Shown: positions 1-8,323 of the stretch, piece by piece
Layout of the letters: each line of letters opens with the position of its first letter
How positions within the stretch are numbered: position 1 is the first letter of the stretch
Source: Maribacter cobaltidurans
GTDB lineage: Bacteria > Bacteroidota > Bacteroidia > Flavobacteriales > Flavobacteriaceae
NCBI RefSeq assembly: GCF_002269385.1
Contig: NZ_CP022957.1
Span: 2,661,001 to 2,725,000 of the forward strand
Reading direction: 5' to 3'
Length of the DNA: 64,000 nt
The notes under the pieces: model-generated
Told to the model about the DNA's origin: nothing
The model's database searches: none
Seen by the model: the letters and a program-made list of their open reading frames with translations, nothing else
Translations under genes and position numbers: made by a program

Positions 1-147
1 GAAGCAAATACCAATGCCGGCAAACTTTTTTCTGGGATTTATGCAATGTATTCTGGAATCGTCTTCCTTTCTGCCATTGCTATTTTCATCTATCCAATTA
101 TACAAAAAATAGGAAAGAAGTTTGAGCACCAGCATAAACAAGAATGA
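1..147 (+). CDS. C-terminal end of a small potassium channel family protein (partial)
   Basis: The frame enters from the left edge and ends at TGA 145-147, so only the last 48 residues are seen. They hold one hydrophobic helix (GIVFLSAIAIFIYPIIQKI) preceded by an AGKLFSGIYAMYSG segment and followed by a basic, His-containing tail. This matches the second transmembrane helix and tail of small bacterial two-TM ion channels (Ion_trans_2 type), which often end in a similar His-rich stretch. The selectivity filter lies outside the window, so channel identity rests on resemblance of the tail only. It sits just upstream of another channel-like gene. Confidence 0.55.
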   Translation, partial: EANTNAGKLFSGIYAMYSGIVFLSAIAIFIYPIIQKIGKKFEHQHKQE

Positions 148-205
148 AAAGTATAAACGGAAATTACCAGCAAACAATTTTAAAACATAAAAATAAACAA
201 ACAAA

Positions 206-1096
206 ATGCTCTTAAACAAACGGATATCCATCTGGTCCTTTCTTAAATACATTAAATATGACATTATATTTATTGTGTTTTATGCCATAACTATGGGTAT
301 TTTAGACCAATTCGGTTTTCTAAGTAAAATTTCGATACCTATAGCCGTTACAGGGGTTTTCGGGACTGCTGTGGCACTACTGTTAGGTTTCAGAACCAAT
401 CAAGCCTATGAACGCTGGTGGGAAGCCCGTATTATTTGGGGCGCCATTGTCAACGACTCTCGTACTTTGGTACGACAGGGCATAACCTTTTATGACCGAC
501 AGGATAGTCAGTATGAATTTAGGATTAAAGAAATAGTTTTACGACAAATTGTGTGGTGCTATGCACTGGGTGAGTCCTTAAGGAAAGTGGACTTTTCCCC
601 TAAGGTAGCTAGCTATTTAAAAATTCAGGACATTAATGACCAAAATGTTCCCAATGCTATTCTATTAAAACATTCTGAAGCCTTATCAGAAGCCCGCAAC
701 GATAAGGCAATCAATAAATTCCAACAGGTACAAATTGACAGTACTGTTGCGCGTCTTTGCGATTCAATGGGCAAATGCGAAAGGATTAAAAACACGGTAT
801 TCCCCAAGGCACATAGCCTGTTGATCCACCTCATCATTTATGTTTTTGCCACAATGCTTCCGTTTGGTTTGTCCGATAATTACCTCTCTGTGGAAATTGG
901 CCTTACCATCGCTATCCCTATCATCTTTATAGCCATTGAGAAAACATCAATTTTAATGCAGGATCCCTTTGAAAACAACCCAATGGACACACCAATGACC
1001 GATTTGGCCCAAACTATAGAAATCAATTTAAAGCAGATGACAGGTGATGAGGACATCCCACAGAAAAAGAAACCTGAAACATATTACGTTTTATAA
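206..1096 (+). CDS. Bestrophin-like family channel protein
   Basis: The 296-residue product looks like the prokaryotic bestrophin/UPF0187 family of membrane channels, which conduct ions as pentamers. Seen directly: an N-terminal amphipathic start, two hydrophobic helices at about 20-38 and 45-62, the family signature FRTNQAYERWWEAR at about 62-75, and a second hydrophobic pair at about 205-245 followed by a DPFENNPMDTPM-type segment. That DPF motif is the conserved part of the bestrophin C-terminal region. Length agrees with the family (about 290-310). It follows a K+ channel fragment and precedes metal pumps, fitting an ion-homeostasis region. Ion selectivity cannot be told from sequence; prokaryotic homologues are often cation permeable. 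Confidence 0.88.
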   Translation: MLLNKRISIWSFLKYIKYDIIFIVFYAITMGILDQFGFLSKISIPIAVTGVFGTAVALLLGFRTNQAYERWWEARIIWGAIVNDSRTLVRQGITFYDRQDSQYEFRIKEIVLRQIVWCYALGESLRKVDFSPKVASYLKIQDINDQNVPNAILLKHSEALSEARNDKAINKFQQVQIDSTVARLCDSMGKCERIKNTVFPKAHSLLIHLIIYVFATMLPFGLSDNYLSVEIGLTIAIPIIFIAIEKTSILMQDPFENNPMDTPMTDLAQTIEINLKQMTGDEDIPQKKKPETYYVL

Positions 1097-1191
1097 TAAT
1101 AAGGTGTAACCTGAATTAACGCTAATAGCCGGATTGGAGGGCTGCTTTGCTGAGCTTGACGGCGAAGCTTCAATAGAACAATTTAAAATTT

Positions 1192-1560
1192 ATGAATATG
1201 TTACAGATCTTAAATTTAAAGCAAGAGAACCTTGTTGCCGCTAAAATCAGCGGAAAACTTACGGAAAAGGATATGGAAAAGATGCATCCGCTCATCCACC
1301 AAATCATTGAAAAAGGCCATAAAGTGGATTTCTATTTTGAAATGGAAGATTTTGAAGGCTATACCCTTAAAGGCTTTTGGGAAGACCTAAAGATTGATTC
1401 GGCACACTTGGGAGATTATGGCAAGATGGCTTTTGTGGGCAACAAAAAATGGCAGGAATGGGCCGCGAAGGCAACTGATTTTTTCATAAAGTCTGAAGTT
1501 AAATTTTTTGATATTAAAAATAAAGAGCAGGCAATGACCTGGGTCTCAACAAAAGGATGA
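1192..1560 (+). CDS. SpoIIAA-like STAS family protein
   Basis: A 122-residue soluble protein. The visible pattern, a short beta strand plus EKDMEKMHPLIHQIIEKG, then KVDFYFEMEDFEGYTLKGFWEDLK and a KMAFVGNKKWQEW segment, is that of the SpoIIAA-like/STAS (DUF3478) family, which has an anti-sigma-antagonist-type fold; the biochemical role of this branch is not settled. The start at 1192 leaves only a two-residue Asn-Met extension before MLQILNL, so 1198 is a possible alternative. Its stop overlaps the start of the downstream P-type ATPase by four bases (ATGA), so the two are probably translationally coupled and the protein may act with, or be co-regulated with, the metal pump. Confidence 0.8.
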   Translation: MNMLQILNLKQENLVAAKISGKLTEKDMEKMHPLIHQIIEKGHKVDFYFEMEDFEGYTLKGFWEDLKIDSAHLGDYGKMAFVGNKKWQEWAAKATDFFIKSEVKFFDIKNKEQAMTWVSTKG

Positions 1561-3491
1561 AAAAGAAAAAACTACAGCTACGGGAGCTAAAAGGGAAACA
1601 GTCCACTGTAATTTCAGCAAGCGAAAAAAAGCTCAAAACCTATTTACCGGCAATTTTCAGCTTTGTGATGCTCATAGTTGGTATTGCCATTGACTATTTC
1701 GATGCCTTTCCTTTCTTTAAGGGATGGGTCAGGATTGTGTGGTACACGGTGGCTTACATCCCTGTTGGCTTTCCAGTCATCAAGGAGGGATGGGAAAGTA
1801 TTAAAAATGGCGATTTCTTTACAGAATTTTTCCTGATGTCCATCGCAACCTTGGGAGCATTTGCCATAGGCGAATATCCAGAGGGTGTTGCCGTGATGTT
1901 GTTCTATGCCGTGGGCGAACTGTTCCAAAACGCTGCCGTAAACCGTGCCAAAGGAAACATCAGGGCGCTTCTGGATGCACGACCGGACGAGGCATTGGTC
2001 TATCGTAATGGGGACTTCGTTTCCGTCAATCCCGAAACGGTCAATATTGGCGAGAAGATACAGGTACGGGTGGGCGAAAAAATCCCGTTGGATGGCAAAC
2101 TGTTATCAAATAAAGCATCGCTCAATACAGCTGCCATTACTGGCGAAAGCAAACCCGACACCATAACACAGAACGAAAAAGTCTTTGCGGGAAGCATCAA
2201 TCTCGACGGTGTCATCGAAGTAGAAACCACCAAGAAATTCAAGGACAGTTCTATCGCCCGTATTCTGGAGATGGTACAGAATGCCACGGCCCGGAAATCA
2301 AAGACCGAATTATTTATCAGGAAGTTTGCACGGATTTATACGCCCATCGTGGTTTTCCTTGCTATCGGACTCACTTTGTTACCATACTTTTTTGTCGATG
2401 AATATGTGTTTAGGGATTGGCTATACCGAGCTTTAATTTTCTTGGTGATTTCCTGCCCTTGTGCCTTGGTCATTTCCATTCCACTGGGCTATTTCGGCGG
2501 TCTGGGTGCGGCATCGCGCAACGGAATCCTGTTCAAAGGTGCATCCTTTCTCGATGCAATGACCAAAGTGAATACTGTGGTGATTGACAAAACCGGAACC
2601 GTTACCAAAGGGGTCTTTAAGATTAAGGAAGTGATAAATACATCCGCTTTTGCGGAAGTGGAATTTATGAAATACCTGATGGCGATGGAAGAACAATCTA
2701 CTCACCCCATTGCAAAGGCAATTCTGGAATACAAGGCGGACGGTACTGATTTTAAGGCATCCGAAGTTTCTGAAGTTGCCGGTAAGGGATTAAAGGGCAC
2801 AGTCAACCATAAGCAGGTCTTGGTCGGCAACAAAGCATTGATGACTTCCAATAGTGTTGATGTTCCCCCTGAAACCGATGTGATAGTCGAATCTATAGTG
2901 ATGGTCGCCATCGATGGAAAATTCGCAGGCTATGTGACCATTGCCGATGAACTTAAGGAAGACGCACATCACACCATTCAACAGATTCGGGAGGCCGGAA
3001 TAGCTAAAATCATAATGCTCTCAGGAGACAAGGATTCCATAACCCAACAAGTTGCCAAGGAACTGAATATTGATTGGGCCAAAGGCGGCTTGCTACCCGA
3101 AGATAAGCTCAACGAGGTCGAAAAGCTCAAGGAACAACCTGAATCCACGGTAGCATTTATGGGCGACGGCATCAACGATGCACCCGTGCTTGCAGCCAGT
3201 GATGTGGGTATTGCAATGGGTGGTTTGGGCAGCGATGTGGCCATAGAGACCGCAGACGTTATCATCCAGACCGACCAGCCGAGCAGGATGGCCCGAGGAA
3301 TCCAAATTGGACGCTCAACACGCCGTATCGTATGGCAAAATATTGGTCTTGCTTTTGGGGTAAAAGGGATTTTTCTCATTTTGGGTGCCATCGGTTTGGC
3401 TACGATGTGGGAGGCTGTGTTTGCCGATGTAGGTGTTTCGTTCGTTGCCATTCTCAATGCAATACGTTTGCAAAAAATGAATTGGAAATAG
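1557..3491 (+). CDS. P1B-2 type heavy-metal (Zn/Cd/Pb) translocating ATPase
   Basis: A 644-residue P-type ATPase predicted to pump Zn2+, Cd2+ or Pb2+ out across the inner membrane. Visible landmarks: TGES phosphatase loop near residue 198, the CPC metal-binding motif at 300-302 in the sixth membrane helix, the phosphorylated aspartate in DKTGT at 344, HPIA in the nucleotide domain near 388, and GDGINDAP from 536. The CPC motif together with the PLGYFGG context places it in the CadA/ZntA group. It has no N-terminal HMA metal-binding domain, starting instead with a Lys-rich tail, so it is shorter than classical ZntA (about 730). The C-terminal helix has the DVGVS motif of this subclass. It overlaps the STAS gene by four bases and precedes a second, different ATPase. 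Confidence 0.93.
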   Translation: MKKKKLQLRELKGKQSTVISASEKKLKTYLPAIFSFVMLIVGIAIDYFDAFPFFKGWVRIVWYTVAYIPVGFPVIKEGWESIKNGDFFTEFFLMSIATLGAFAIGEYPEGVAVMLFYAVGELFQNAAVNRAKGNIRALLDARPDEALVYRNGDFVSVNPETVNIGEKIQVRVGEKIPLDGKLLSNKASLNTAAITGESKPDTITQNEKVFAGSINLDGVIEVETTKKFKDSSIARILEMVQNATARKSKTELFIRKFARIYTPIVVFLAIGLTLLPYFFVDEYVFRDWLYRALIFLVISCPCALVISIPLGYFGGLGAASRNGILFKGASFLDAMTKVNTVVIDKTGTVTKGVFKIKEVINTSAFAEVEFMKYLMAMEEQSTHPIAKAILEYKADGTDFKASEVSEVAGKGLKGTVNHKQVLVGNKALMTSNSVDVPPETDVIVESIVMVAIDGKFAGYVTIADELKEDAHHTIQQIREAGIAKIIMLSGDKDSITQQVAKELNIDWAKGGLLPEDKLNEVEKLKEQPESTVAFMGDGINDAPVLAASDVGIAMGGLGSDVAIETADVIIQTDQPSRMARGIQIGRSTRRIVWQNIGLAFGVKGIFLILGAIGLATMWEAVFADVGVSFVAILNAIRLQKMNWK

Positions 3492-3570
3492 CAAAAGTGT
3501 TAACCTTTAACAAAATACAAGCCCAAAAGCGGATTAAACCTGAATTAACAATAACAAAACCATTAATAAT

Positions 3571-5559
3571 ATGAAAGACAAGGAAAAACATAGCAAAGAC
3601 GATGGCCACAATCACGACCACGGCGGCATCTTCGGCAAAAACACGGAGCTCTATTTTGCAATTTTAAGTGGGGTCACACTAATTACAGGTTTTCTGTTGG
3701 AAAAGTATACAGGGATTTCAGCCAACATCCCTTTTGGACTCTATATTGCAGCCTACTTTTTTGGAGGTTATTTTACCCTAAAGGAGGCCATTACCAAAGT
3801 GTCCAAAGGCGCATTTGAAATCGATTTCCTGATGCTGGTCGCGGCTGCGGGGGCGGCCTATCTGGGCGAATGGGCAGAAGGTGCCTTGTTGCTTTTCCTT
3901 TTTAGTCTGGGTCACGCATTGGAAAACTATGCAATGGGCAAGGCAAAAAAGTCCATTGCGGCACTGACCGACCTCGCCCCAAAAACAGCCCTTCTCAAGA
4001 AAGATGACGATACCGTTGAAGTGGGTATTGAAGAACTACAGGTGGGCGACATCATCGTGGTGCGCCCCAACAGCAAGATATCCGCCGATGGTGTAATTGT
4101 AAAAGGTAACAGTAGTGTTGACCAGGCACCCATTACCGGGGAAAGCGTTCCGGTGGACAAAACACCAATAGAAAATCCGGACAAAGAGTATAACTCAAAA
4201 AGCGATATTCCCAATGAGAACCGTGTATTTTCAGGAACCATCAATGGTAACAATACCCTTGAAATAAAGGTAATCAAAGAGGCAAAAGATTCTACCCTCA
4301 ACCGCTTGGTTACAATGGTTCAGGAGGCTCAAGACCAGAAATCGCCCACCCAGTTGTTGACCGACAAGTTTGAGCGGTACTATGTGCCAGCGGTCATTAT
4401 ACTGGTCGTTGCACTGAATTTTGCTTTTTTGGTCATCGATGAACCGTGGAGCGAAAGCCTATACCGTTCCCTGGCGGTACTTGTGGCAGCCAGTCCTTGT
4501 GCCCTGGCTATATCTACGCCATCTGCTGTATTGAGTGGTGTGGCAAGGGCTGCGCGTGGCGGGGTTTTGATAAAAGGCGGTCGCCCATTGGAAGATTTAG
4601 GGGTGCTTACCGCATTGGCCTTTGACAAGACAGGAACGCTTACCGAAGGAAAACCAAAGCTGACCGACGTCGAAAGCTTTGGCAGCATAGATAAAAAGGA
4701 ACTGTTGGAAATTGCTATTGCGGTTGAGGAACTGAGCGACCACCCCCTGGCAAAGGCAGTTGTACGGGACGGAATGGAACGGCTCGGGAAAGACACCAAG
4801 ATTCCGGATGCCGATGATTTGGAGGCCGTACAAGGCAAGGGCATAAAGGCAAACTATCAAGGCAATTCCATTTACATTGGTAACCTGGAACTCTTCGAGG
4901 ACATTGATAAGGGCGTACCCGACGATGTATCAGAAAAGGTAAGAGCGCTTGAAGGGGAAGGAAAGACCACGATGCTAATAAAAATGGGCAATGAATTTAT
5001 AGGGATGCTGGGGCTGATGGACACGCCACGGGAAAAAGCCAAGGAAACCCTTGCCCAACTAAAGGAAATAGGCATCAAGAAAATGATAATGCTTACGGGC
5101 GACAACCAGAAAGTGGCAGATGCCGTAGCCGAGGAAATTGGGTTGACCGAAGCTCGCGGAAGTCTGCTTCCCGAAGAAAAAGTGGAGGCCATCAAAAAAC
5201 TTGCGGAACAGGAAAATAAACTGGCAATGATAGGTGATGGGGTCAATGATGCCCCTGCTATGGCAAACAGTACCGTTGGTATTGCAATGGGTGCGGCGGG
5301 AAGCGACGTGGCTTTAGAAACCGCAGATATAGCACTAATGGCAGACAAACTGGAAACCTTGCCTTTTGCCATCGGTTTGAGCAGAAAAGCGAAGGCGATA
5401 ATCAAGCAAAACTTATGGGTTAGCTTGGGGGTTGTTGCCCTTTTAATTCCTGCGACAATCATGAGTTGGGCAAGTATAGGGATAGCCGTGGCCATTCACG
5501 AGGGCTCTACGTTGGTAGTGGTGGTCAATGCATTGCGCTTGCTCGCCTATAAAAAATAA
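3571..5559 (+). CDS. P1B-4 type metal ATPase (SPC/HEGxT; Co/Zn/Fe/Cd class)
   Basis: A 662-residue P-type ATPase. The membrane metal motif is SPC at 308-310 rather than CPC, and the last helix carries HEGST at 643-647; this pair defines subclass P1B-4 (CoaT/CtpD/PfeT-like exporters for Co2+, Fe2+, Zn2+ or Cd2+). The phosphorylation site DKTGT is at 352, and TGES and GDGVNDAP are present. The N-terminus has no folded HMA domain but a short His/Asp-rich stretch (DDGHNHDHGG) that could bind metal. It lies 79 bases after the P1B-2 gene and directly before a Fur-family regulator, which may control it. Exact metal cannot be read from sequence. Confidence 0.92.
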   Translation: MKDKEKHSKDDGHNHDHGGIFGKNTELYFAILSGVTLITGFLLEKYTGISANIPFGLYIAAYFFGGYFTLKEAITKVSKGAFEIDFLMLVAAAGAAYLGEWAEGALLLFLFSLGHALENYAMGKAKKSIAALTDLAPKTALLKKDDDTVEVGIEELQVGDIIVVRPNSKISADGVIVKGNSSVDQAPITGESVPVDKTPIENPDKEYNSKSDIPNENRVFSGTINGNNTLEIKVIKEAKDSTLNRLVTMVQEAQDQKSPTQLLTDKFERYYVPAVIILVVALNFAFLVIDEPWSESLYRSLAVLVAASPCALAISTPSAVLSGVARAARGGVLIKGGRPLEDLGVLTALAFDKTGTLTEGKPKLTDVESFGSIDKKELLEIAIAVEELSDHPLAKAVVRDGMERLGKDTKIPDADDLEAVQGKGIKANYQGNSIYIGNLELFEDIDKGVPDDVSEKVRALEGEGKTTMLIKMGNEFIGMLGLMDTPREKAKETLAQLKEIGIKKMIMLTGDNQKVADAVAEEIGLTEARGSLLPEEKVEAIKKLAEQENKLAMIGDGVNDAPAMANSTVGIAMGAAGSDVALETADIALMADKLETLPFAIGLSRKAKAIIKQNLWVSLGVVALLIPATIMSWASIGIAVAIHEGSTLVVVVNALRLLAYKK

Positions 5560-5596
5560 ATCCAATAAAGGAGATTGCTTTTGAAGCAAGCTTAAA

Positions 5597-6031
5597 ATGA
5601 CCAAAACGGAAAAAATATTGTCAAGTCACGGTATTCGCCCTACTCAAATGAGGTCCAAGATATACAGGTATCTGAGAAGGAAGCAAAGTGCCGTGTCCTT
5701 TTCCGATTTGAAAAAGGTCTTTGCTGAAAAGAGCGAAACCAATAAGACAGCAAACAGAACGACCTTTTATCGCAACCTCAAGATTTTTGAGGATAAAGGA
5801 CTTATTCATCAGATAAATGATGGAACCGGAGTGGCAAAATTTGCGATTTCCGGTGAAAATGCAAAAGGTGAATACGGTTCAGATTTACATCTGCACTTTC
5901 ATTGTACCGAATGTAAGAAAACAATCTGTTTGCCAAATAAAATACCGGAAGAAAGTTTACCAGCTGATTATAAAATAAACGATGTCAACCTGGTATTAAA
6001 AGGAATATGCGTGAAATGTAAGAAAAAATAA
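5597..6031 (+). CDS. Fur-family metal-responsive repressor (Zur/PerR-like)
   Basis: A 144-residue Fur-superfamily regulator. The N-terminal winged helix (about 1-80) contains RPTQMRSKIYRYL and the recognition-helix region TANRTTFYRNLKIFEDKGLI. The C-terminal half has the metal-binding HLHFHCTECKK segment, an HxHFHCxxC pattern, and a second pair CVKC near the end, giving the two CxxC motifs that usually hold structural zinc. It lies 37 bases behind the P1B-4 ATPase on the same strand, so it is probably the local sensor controlling these pumps. Sequence alone cannot choose between Zn2+, Fe2+ and peroxide sensing; the context of Zn/Co pumps favours a Zur-like role. Confidence 0.87.
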   Translation: MTKTEKILSSHGIRPTQMRSKIYRYLRRKQSAVSFSDLKKVFAEKSETNKTANRTTFYRNLKIFEDKGLIHQINDGTGVAKFAISGENAKGEYGSDLHLHFHCTECKKTICLPNKIPEESLPADYKINDVNLVLKGICVKCKKK

Positions 6032-6032
6032 C

Positions 6033-6100
6033 AGGTGGGAGTTCCAGAACTTTGAACCCTTGCGCCCAAGAGTCAAGTTCAAGGTTCTTCCACCTTATTT
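6033..6100 (+). terminator. Long imperfect hairpin after the Fur-family gene
   Basis: Directly after the Fur-family stop codon, AGGTGG (6033-6038) can pair with CCACCT (6090-6095), and inside it GAACTTTGAA (6047-6056) pairs with TTCAAGGTTC (6078-6087) with one mismatch. A short TTATTT follows. The position suggests a terminator for the metal-pump transcript, but the T run is weak and the structure is longer than usual, so it could equally be an mRNA-stabilising hairpin. Confidence 0.45.
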
Positions 6101-6118
6101 AACCAAAAAAATACAACT

Positions 6119-6284
6119 ATAGAAAAATATGATATAACAATTATTGGTTTGTGTTTTGGCGATAATGGAATTCAGGGCAGCGGCAGAGGATATCGCACGG
6201 ATGCCCCATTGGCATCCCACATTGTCAGAAACCTTTAAGGAAGCCTTTCTGGCCGCTACCGAAGATAGGGCATTGCATATATAA
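6119..6284 (+). pseudogene. Internally deleted lipoamide dehydrogenase/mercuric-reductase-like gene remnant
   Basis: Two pieces of one flavoprotein family lie next to each other in different frames. Positions 6119-6151 read [11 protein letters not shown], the typical start of the FAD-binding domain of lipoamide-dehydrogenase-like enzymes, although the initiator is ATA here. From about 6156 to the TAA at 6282-6284 another frame reads [13 protein letters not shown] followed by [14 protein letters not shown], the C-terminal dimerisation domain with the catalytic His-Pro motif. Some 400 residues between them are missing. The remnant lies between a Fur gene and CDF transporters. It is not a copy of the intact flavoprotein at 15160-16506, whose C-terminus has Tyr in place of this His. 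Confidence 0.72.
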
Positions 6285-6318
6285 ATATTGGGGCAAGTAA
6301 TACCATATAAAATATAAG

Positions 6319-6531
6319 ATGATGAAGAAAATTCAAAAGCTAACCCAGGAAATCAACGAATTGACAGTAAGGATTGAACACGAATATCCCGAACTCTATC
6401 GGTATTTGGATGAGAACCCCATAACGATTCCCGTAGATGATGAAGCAAAACCGACCATTAAATCGTTCGCTGATTATTTGGAGAGCTTAAAATCGATTTT
6501 GGAAAAATATATGGAATCCCATAATAAGTAA
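6319..6531 (+). CDS. Small conserved-looking hypothetical protein
   Basis: A 70-residue acidic protein with no signal peptide or membrane helix. The first half (KIQKLTQEINELTVRIEHEYPELYRYLDE) has heptad-like spacing and should form a helix, and the end (FADYLESLKSILEKYMESH) another, joined by a short ITIPVDDE loop. The start ATG at 6319 is followed at once by a second ATG. It is 35 bases after the flavoprotein remnant and 43 bases before a CDF transporter, so it is probably co-transcribed with the metal-efflux genes. I do not recognise a named domain; function unknown. Confidence 0.6.
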   Translation: MMKKIQKLTQEINELTVRIEHEYPELYRYLDENPITIPVDDEAKPTIKSFADYLESLKSILEKYMESHNK

Positions 6532-6574
6532 AGATTTAAAACACCAAACTTAGAATTTAATACAGATTATTTAA

Positions 6575-7375
6575 ATGTCCACCATAAACAAAACCACTTT
6601 TAAGGTAAGTAAAATGGATTGCCCTTCCGAAGAACAGATGATAAGGATGAAACTGGAGTCAAATCCTCAAATCAAATATCTGGACTTTGACATTCCGAAA
6701 AGAAAATTAGATGTGTACCATCAGGGGAATGCCCAAGAAATAAACGTGGAATTGGGTGCATTAAAGCTGGGGGAAAAACTTTTGGGAACAGAAAAGGCGG
6801 AAACACCTATTGCCGAAGACGAGACCAAACAAAAGAAGATACTCTGGTGGGTTTTGTACATCAATTTTGGTTTTTTCGTTATCGAAATGACTACGGGTTG
6901 GATTTCTTCCTCGATGGGTCTAATTGCCGATTCACTGGATATGCTGGCCGATTCCATTGTGTACGCTTTGAGCCTTTTTGCCGTAGGTGGTGCCATTGCA
7001 CTAAAAAAGAAAGTGGCGAAATTCAGCGGTTACTTTCAAATGGCCTTGGCCCTGCTGGGATTTTCGGAAGTCCTGAGAAGGTTTTTGAGCAGTAGTGAAA
7101 CCCCTTTGTTCCAATGGATGATAATCGTTTCCATTTTCGCTCTTATAGGTAATCTCGTTTCCCTATGGCTGATAAACAAGGCCAAAAGCAAGGAAGCGCA
7201 TATGCAGGCAAGTGCCATCTTTACCTCAAACGACATTATTGTGAACGGCGGGGTAATACTGGCAGGGGTGCTGGTTTATTTTTTAGACAGTAAATGGCCC
7301 GATTTGGTCATAGGCGGTATTGTATTTGCCTTTGTGACGCGAGGAGCCATTAGAATTTTAAAATTGTCCAAATAA
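6575..7375 (+). CDS. CDF-like cation transporter with N-terminal HMA-like domain
   Basis: A 266-residue protein. Residues about 1-65 resemble a ferredoxin-like HMA domain (KVSKMDCPSEEQMIRMKLE) in which the usual CxxC is reduced to a single Cys, as DCPSEE. Residues 88-262 form the cation diffusion facilitator membrane domain, with five to six helices. Helix 2 reads LIADSLDMLADS, supplying Asp residues at the metal site, while the helix 5 region reads TSNDIIVNGGVI, so the usual HxxxD there is replaced by DxxxN. No C-terminal cytoplasmic CDF domain follows, so the protein is shorter than typical CDFs (about 300). It probably exports a divalent metal by proton exchange, but the altered site makes substrate uncertain. 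Confidence 0.82.
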   Translation: MSTINKTTFKVSKMDCPSEEQMIRMKLESNPQIKYLDFDIPKRKLDVYHQGNAQEINVELGALKLGEKLLGTEKAETPIAEDETKQKKILWWVLYINFGFFVIEMTTGWISSSMGLIADSLDMLADSIVYALSLFAVGGAIALKKKVAKFSGYFQMALALLGFSEVLRRFLSSSETPLFQWMIIVSIFALIGNLVSLWLINKAKSKEAHMQASAIFTSNDIIVNGGVILAGVLVYFLDSKWPDLVIGGIVFAFVTRGAIRILKLSK

Positions 7376-7411
7376 CGTATTGGGAAGAAAAGAAATAGCA
7401 AAAGAAAGATT

Positions 7412-8323
7412 TTGGAAAGGAATCCAAATGCCATATCCCGAATAGGACTCAAAACTACCCTCGTAGGTATTTTGATCAGTGCATTATTGGCATTGATCAA
7501 AGGTTTGGGCGGGGTGTTCGGGCATTCTTATGCCCTTATTGCCGATGCGATCGAATCCGGGGCGGATGTGCTGACATCCGCACTATTATGGGCCGGGTTG
7601 AGATGGTCGTCAAGGCCACCGGATGAAAACCATCCCTACGGGCACGGTAAGATAGAGGCCCTGGTGGCGGTGGGTATTGCCATAGCCCTAACCATTGCAG
7701 GTGGTATAATCATAAGGGACAGCATCGACCATATTCTGGTACCCCACAAAACTCCTGCACCCTTCACACTCTTCATACTGGTATTTGTTGTCCTCACGAA
7801 AGAGGCGTTGTATCGCTATGTCATGAAAACAGGTGATGAAATCAATAGTTCGGCCGTCAAGGCCGATGCATTTCACCATAGGAGTGATGCCATTACGTCG
7901 ATAGCCGCTTTTATAGGGATTTCCATAGCATTGATCGGTGGCGAAGGGTTTGAGATAGCGGATGATTTCGCGGCACTCATTGCAGCGGGCATTATTCTGT
8001 TCAATGCCTATAAAATAGCTAGGTCATCGGTAAGGGAGTTGCTGGACGAAGCTGTTGAGCCCGAATTTCGAAATGAGGTTATCCGACTGGCCGAAGCCGT
8101 TCCTGAAGTGGTAAGGGTAGAGCGCTGCCATTCCCGAAAGATGGGAACGGCCTTTCATATCGATATGCATATTTGGATCGATGGGGAATTAACTGTGACC
8201 GAGGGCCATGATATTGCACACAAAGTAAAGGAGAGATTGTTCAGGTCATATTCCGAGATACTTGACGTGCACATCCATATCGAACCTAGCAAAGAGAGAA
8301 ATGTTAAAATGACAGAATTATGA
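7412..8323 (+). CDS. Cation diffusion facilitator (CDF) family transporter, FieF-like
   Basis: A full-length 303-residue CDF exporter. It has six membrane helices, an ALIADAIESGADVLTS helix 2 with both metal-site Asp residues, the family loop HPYGHGKIEALVA, a helix 5 FHHRSDAITS site (HxxxD) and a C-terminal cytoplasmic domain ending HVHIHIEPS. Such proteins exchange Zn2+, Fe2+ or related ions for protons. No ATG fits the N-terminus; TTG at 7412 is the best start, preceded by a purine-rich AAAGAAAG. Its stop overlaps the next gene by four bases (ATGA), so it is coupled to the CaCA antiporter. Together with the 6575 gene it makes two adjacent but dissimilar CDF proteins. Confidence 0.9.
   Translation: MERNPNAISRIGLKTTLVGILISALLALIKGLGGVFGHSYALIADAIESGADVLTSALLWAGLRWSSRPPDENHPYGHGKIEALVAVGIAIALTIAGGIIIRDSIDHILVPHKTPAPFTLFILVFVVLTKEALYRYVMKTGDEINSSAVKADAFHHRSDAITSIAAFIGISIALIGGEGFEIADDFAALIAAGIILFNAYKIARSSVRELLDEAVEPEFRNEVIRLAEAVPEVVRVERCHSRKMGTAFHIDMHIWIDGELTVTEGHDIAHKVKERLFRSYSEILDVHIHIEPSKERNVKMTEL

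Noticed and set aside
5569..5590. Small hairpin TTGCTT-AAGCAA between the P1B-4 gene and the Fur gene
   Set aside because: Only six base pairs without a T run; too weak to call a terminator or operator.
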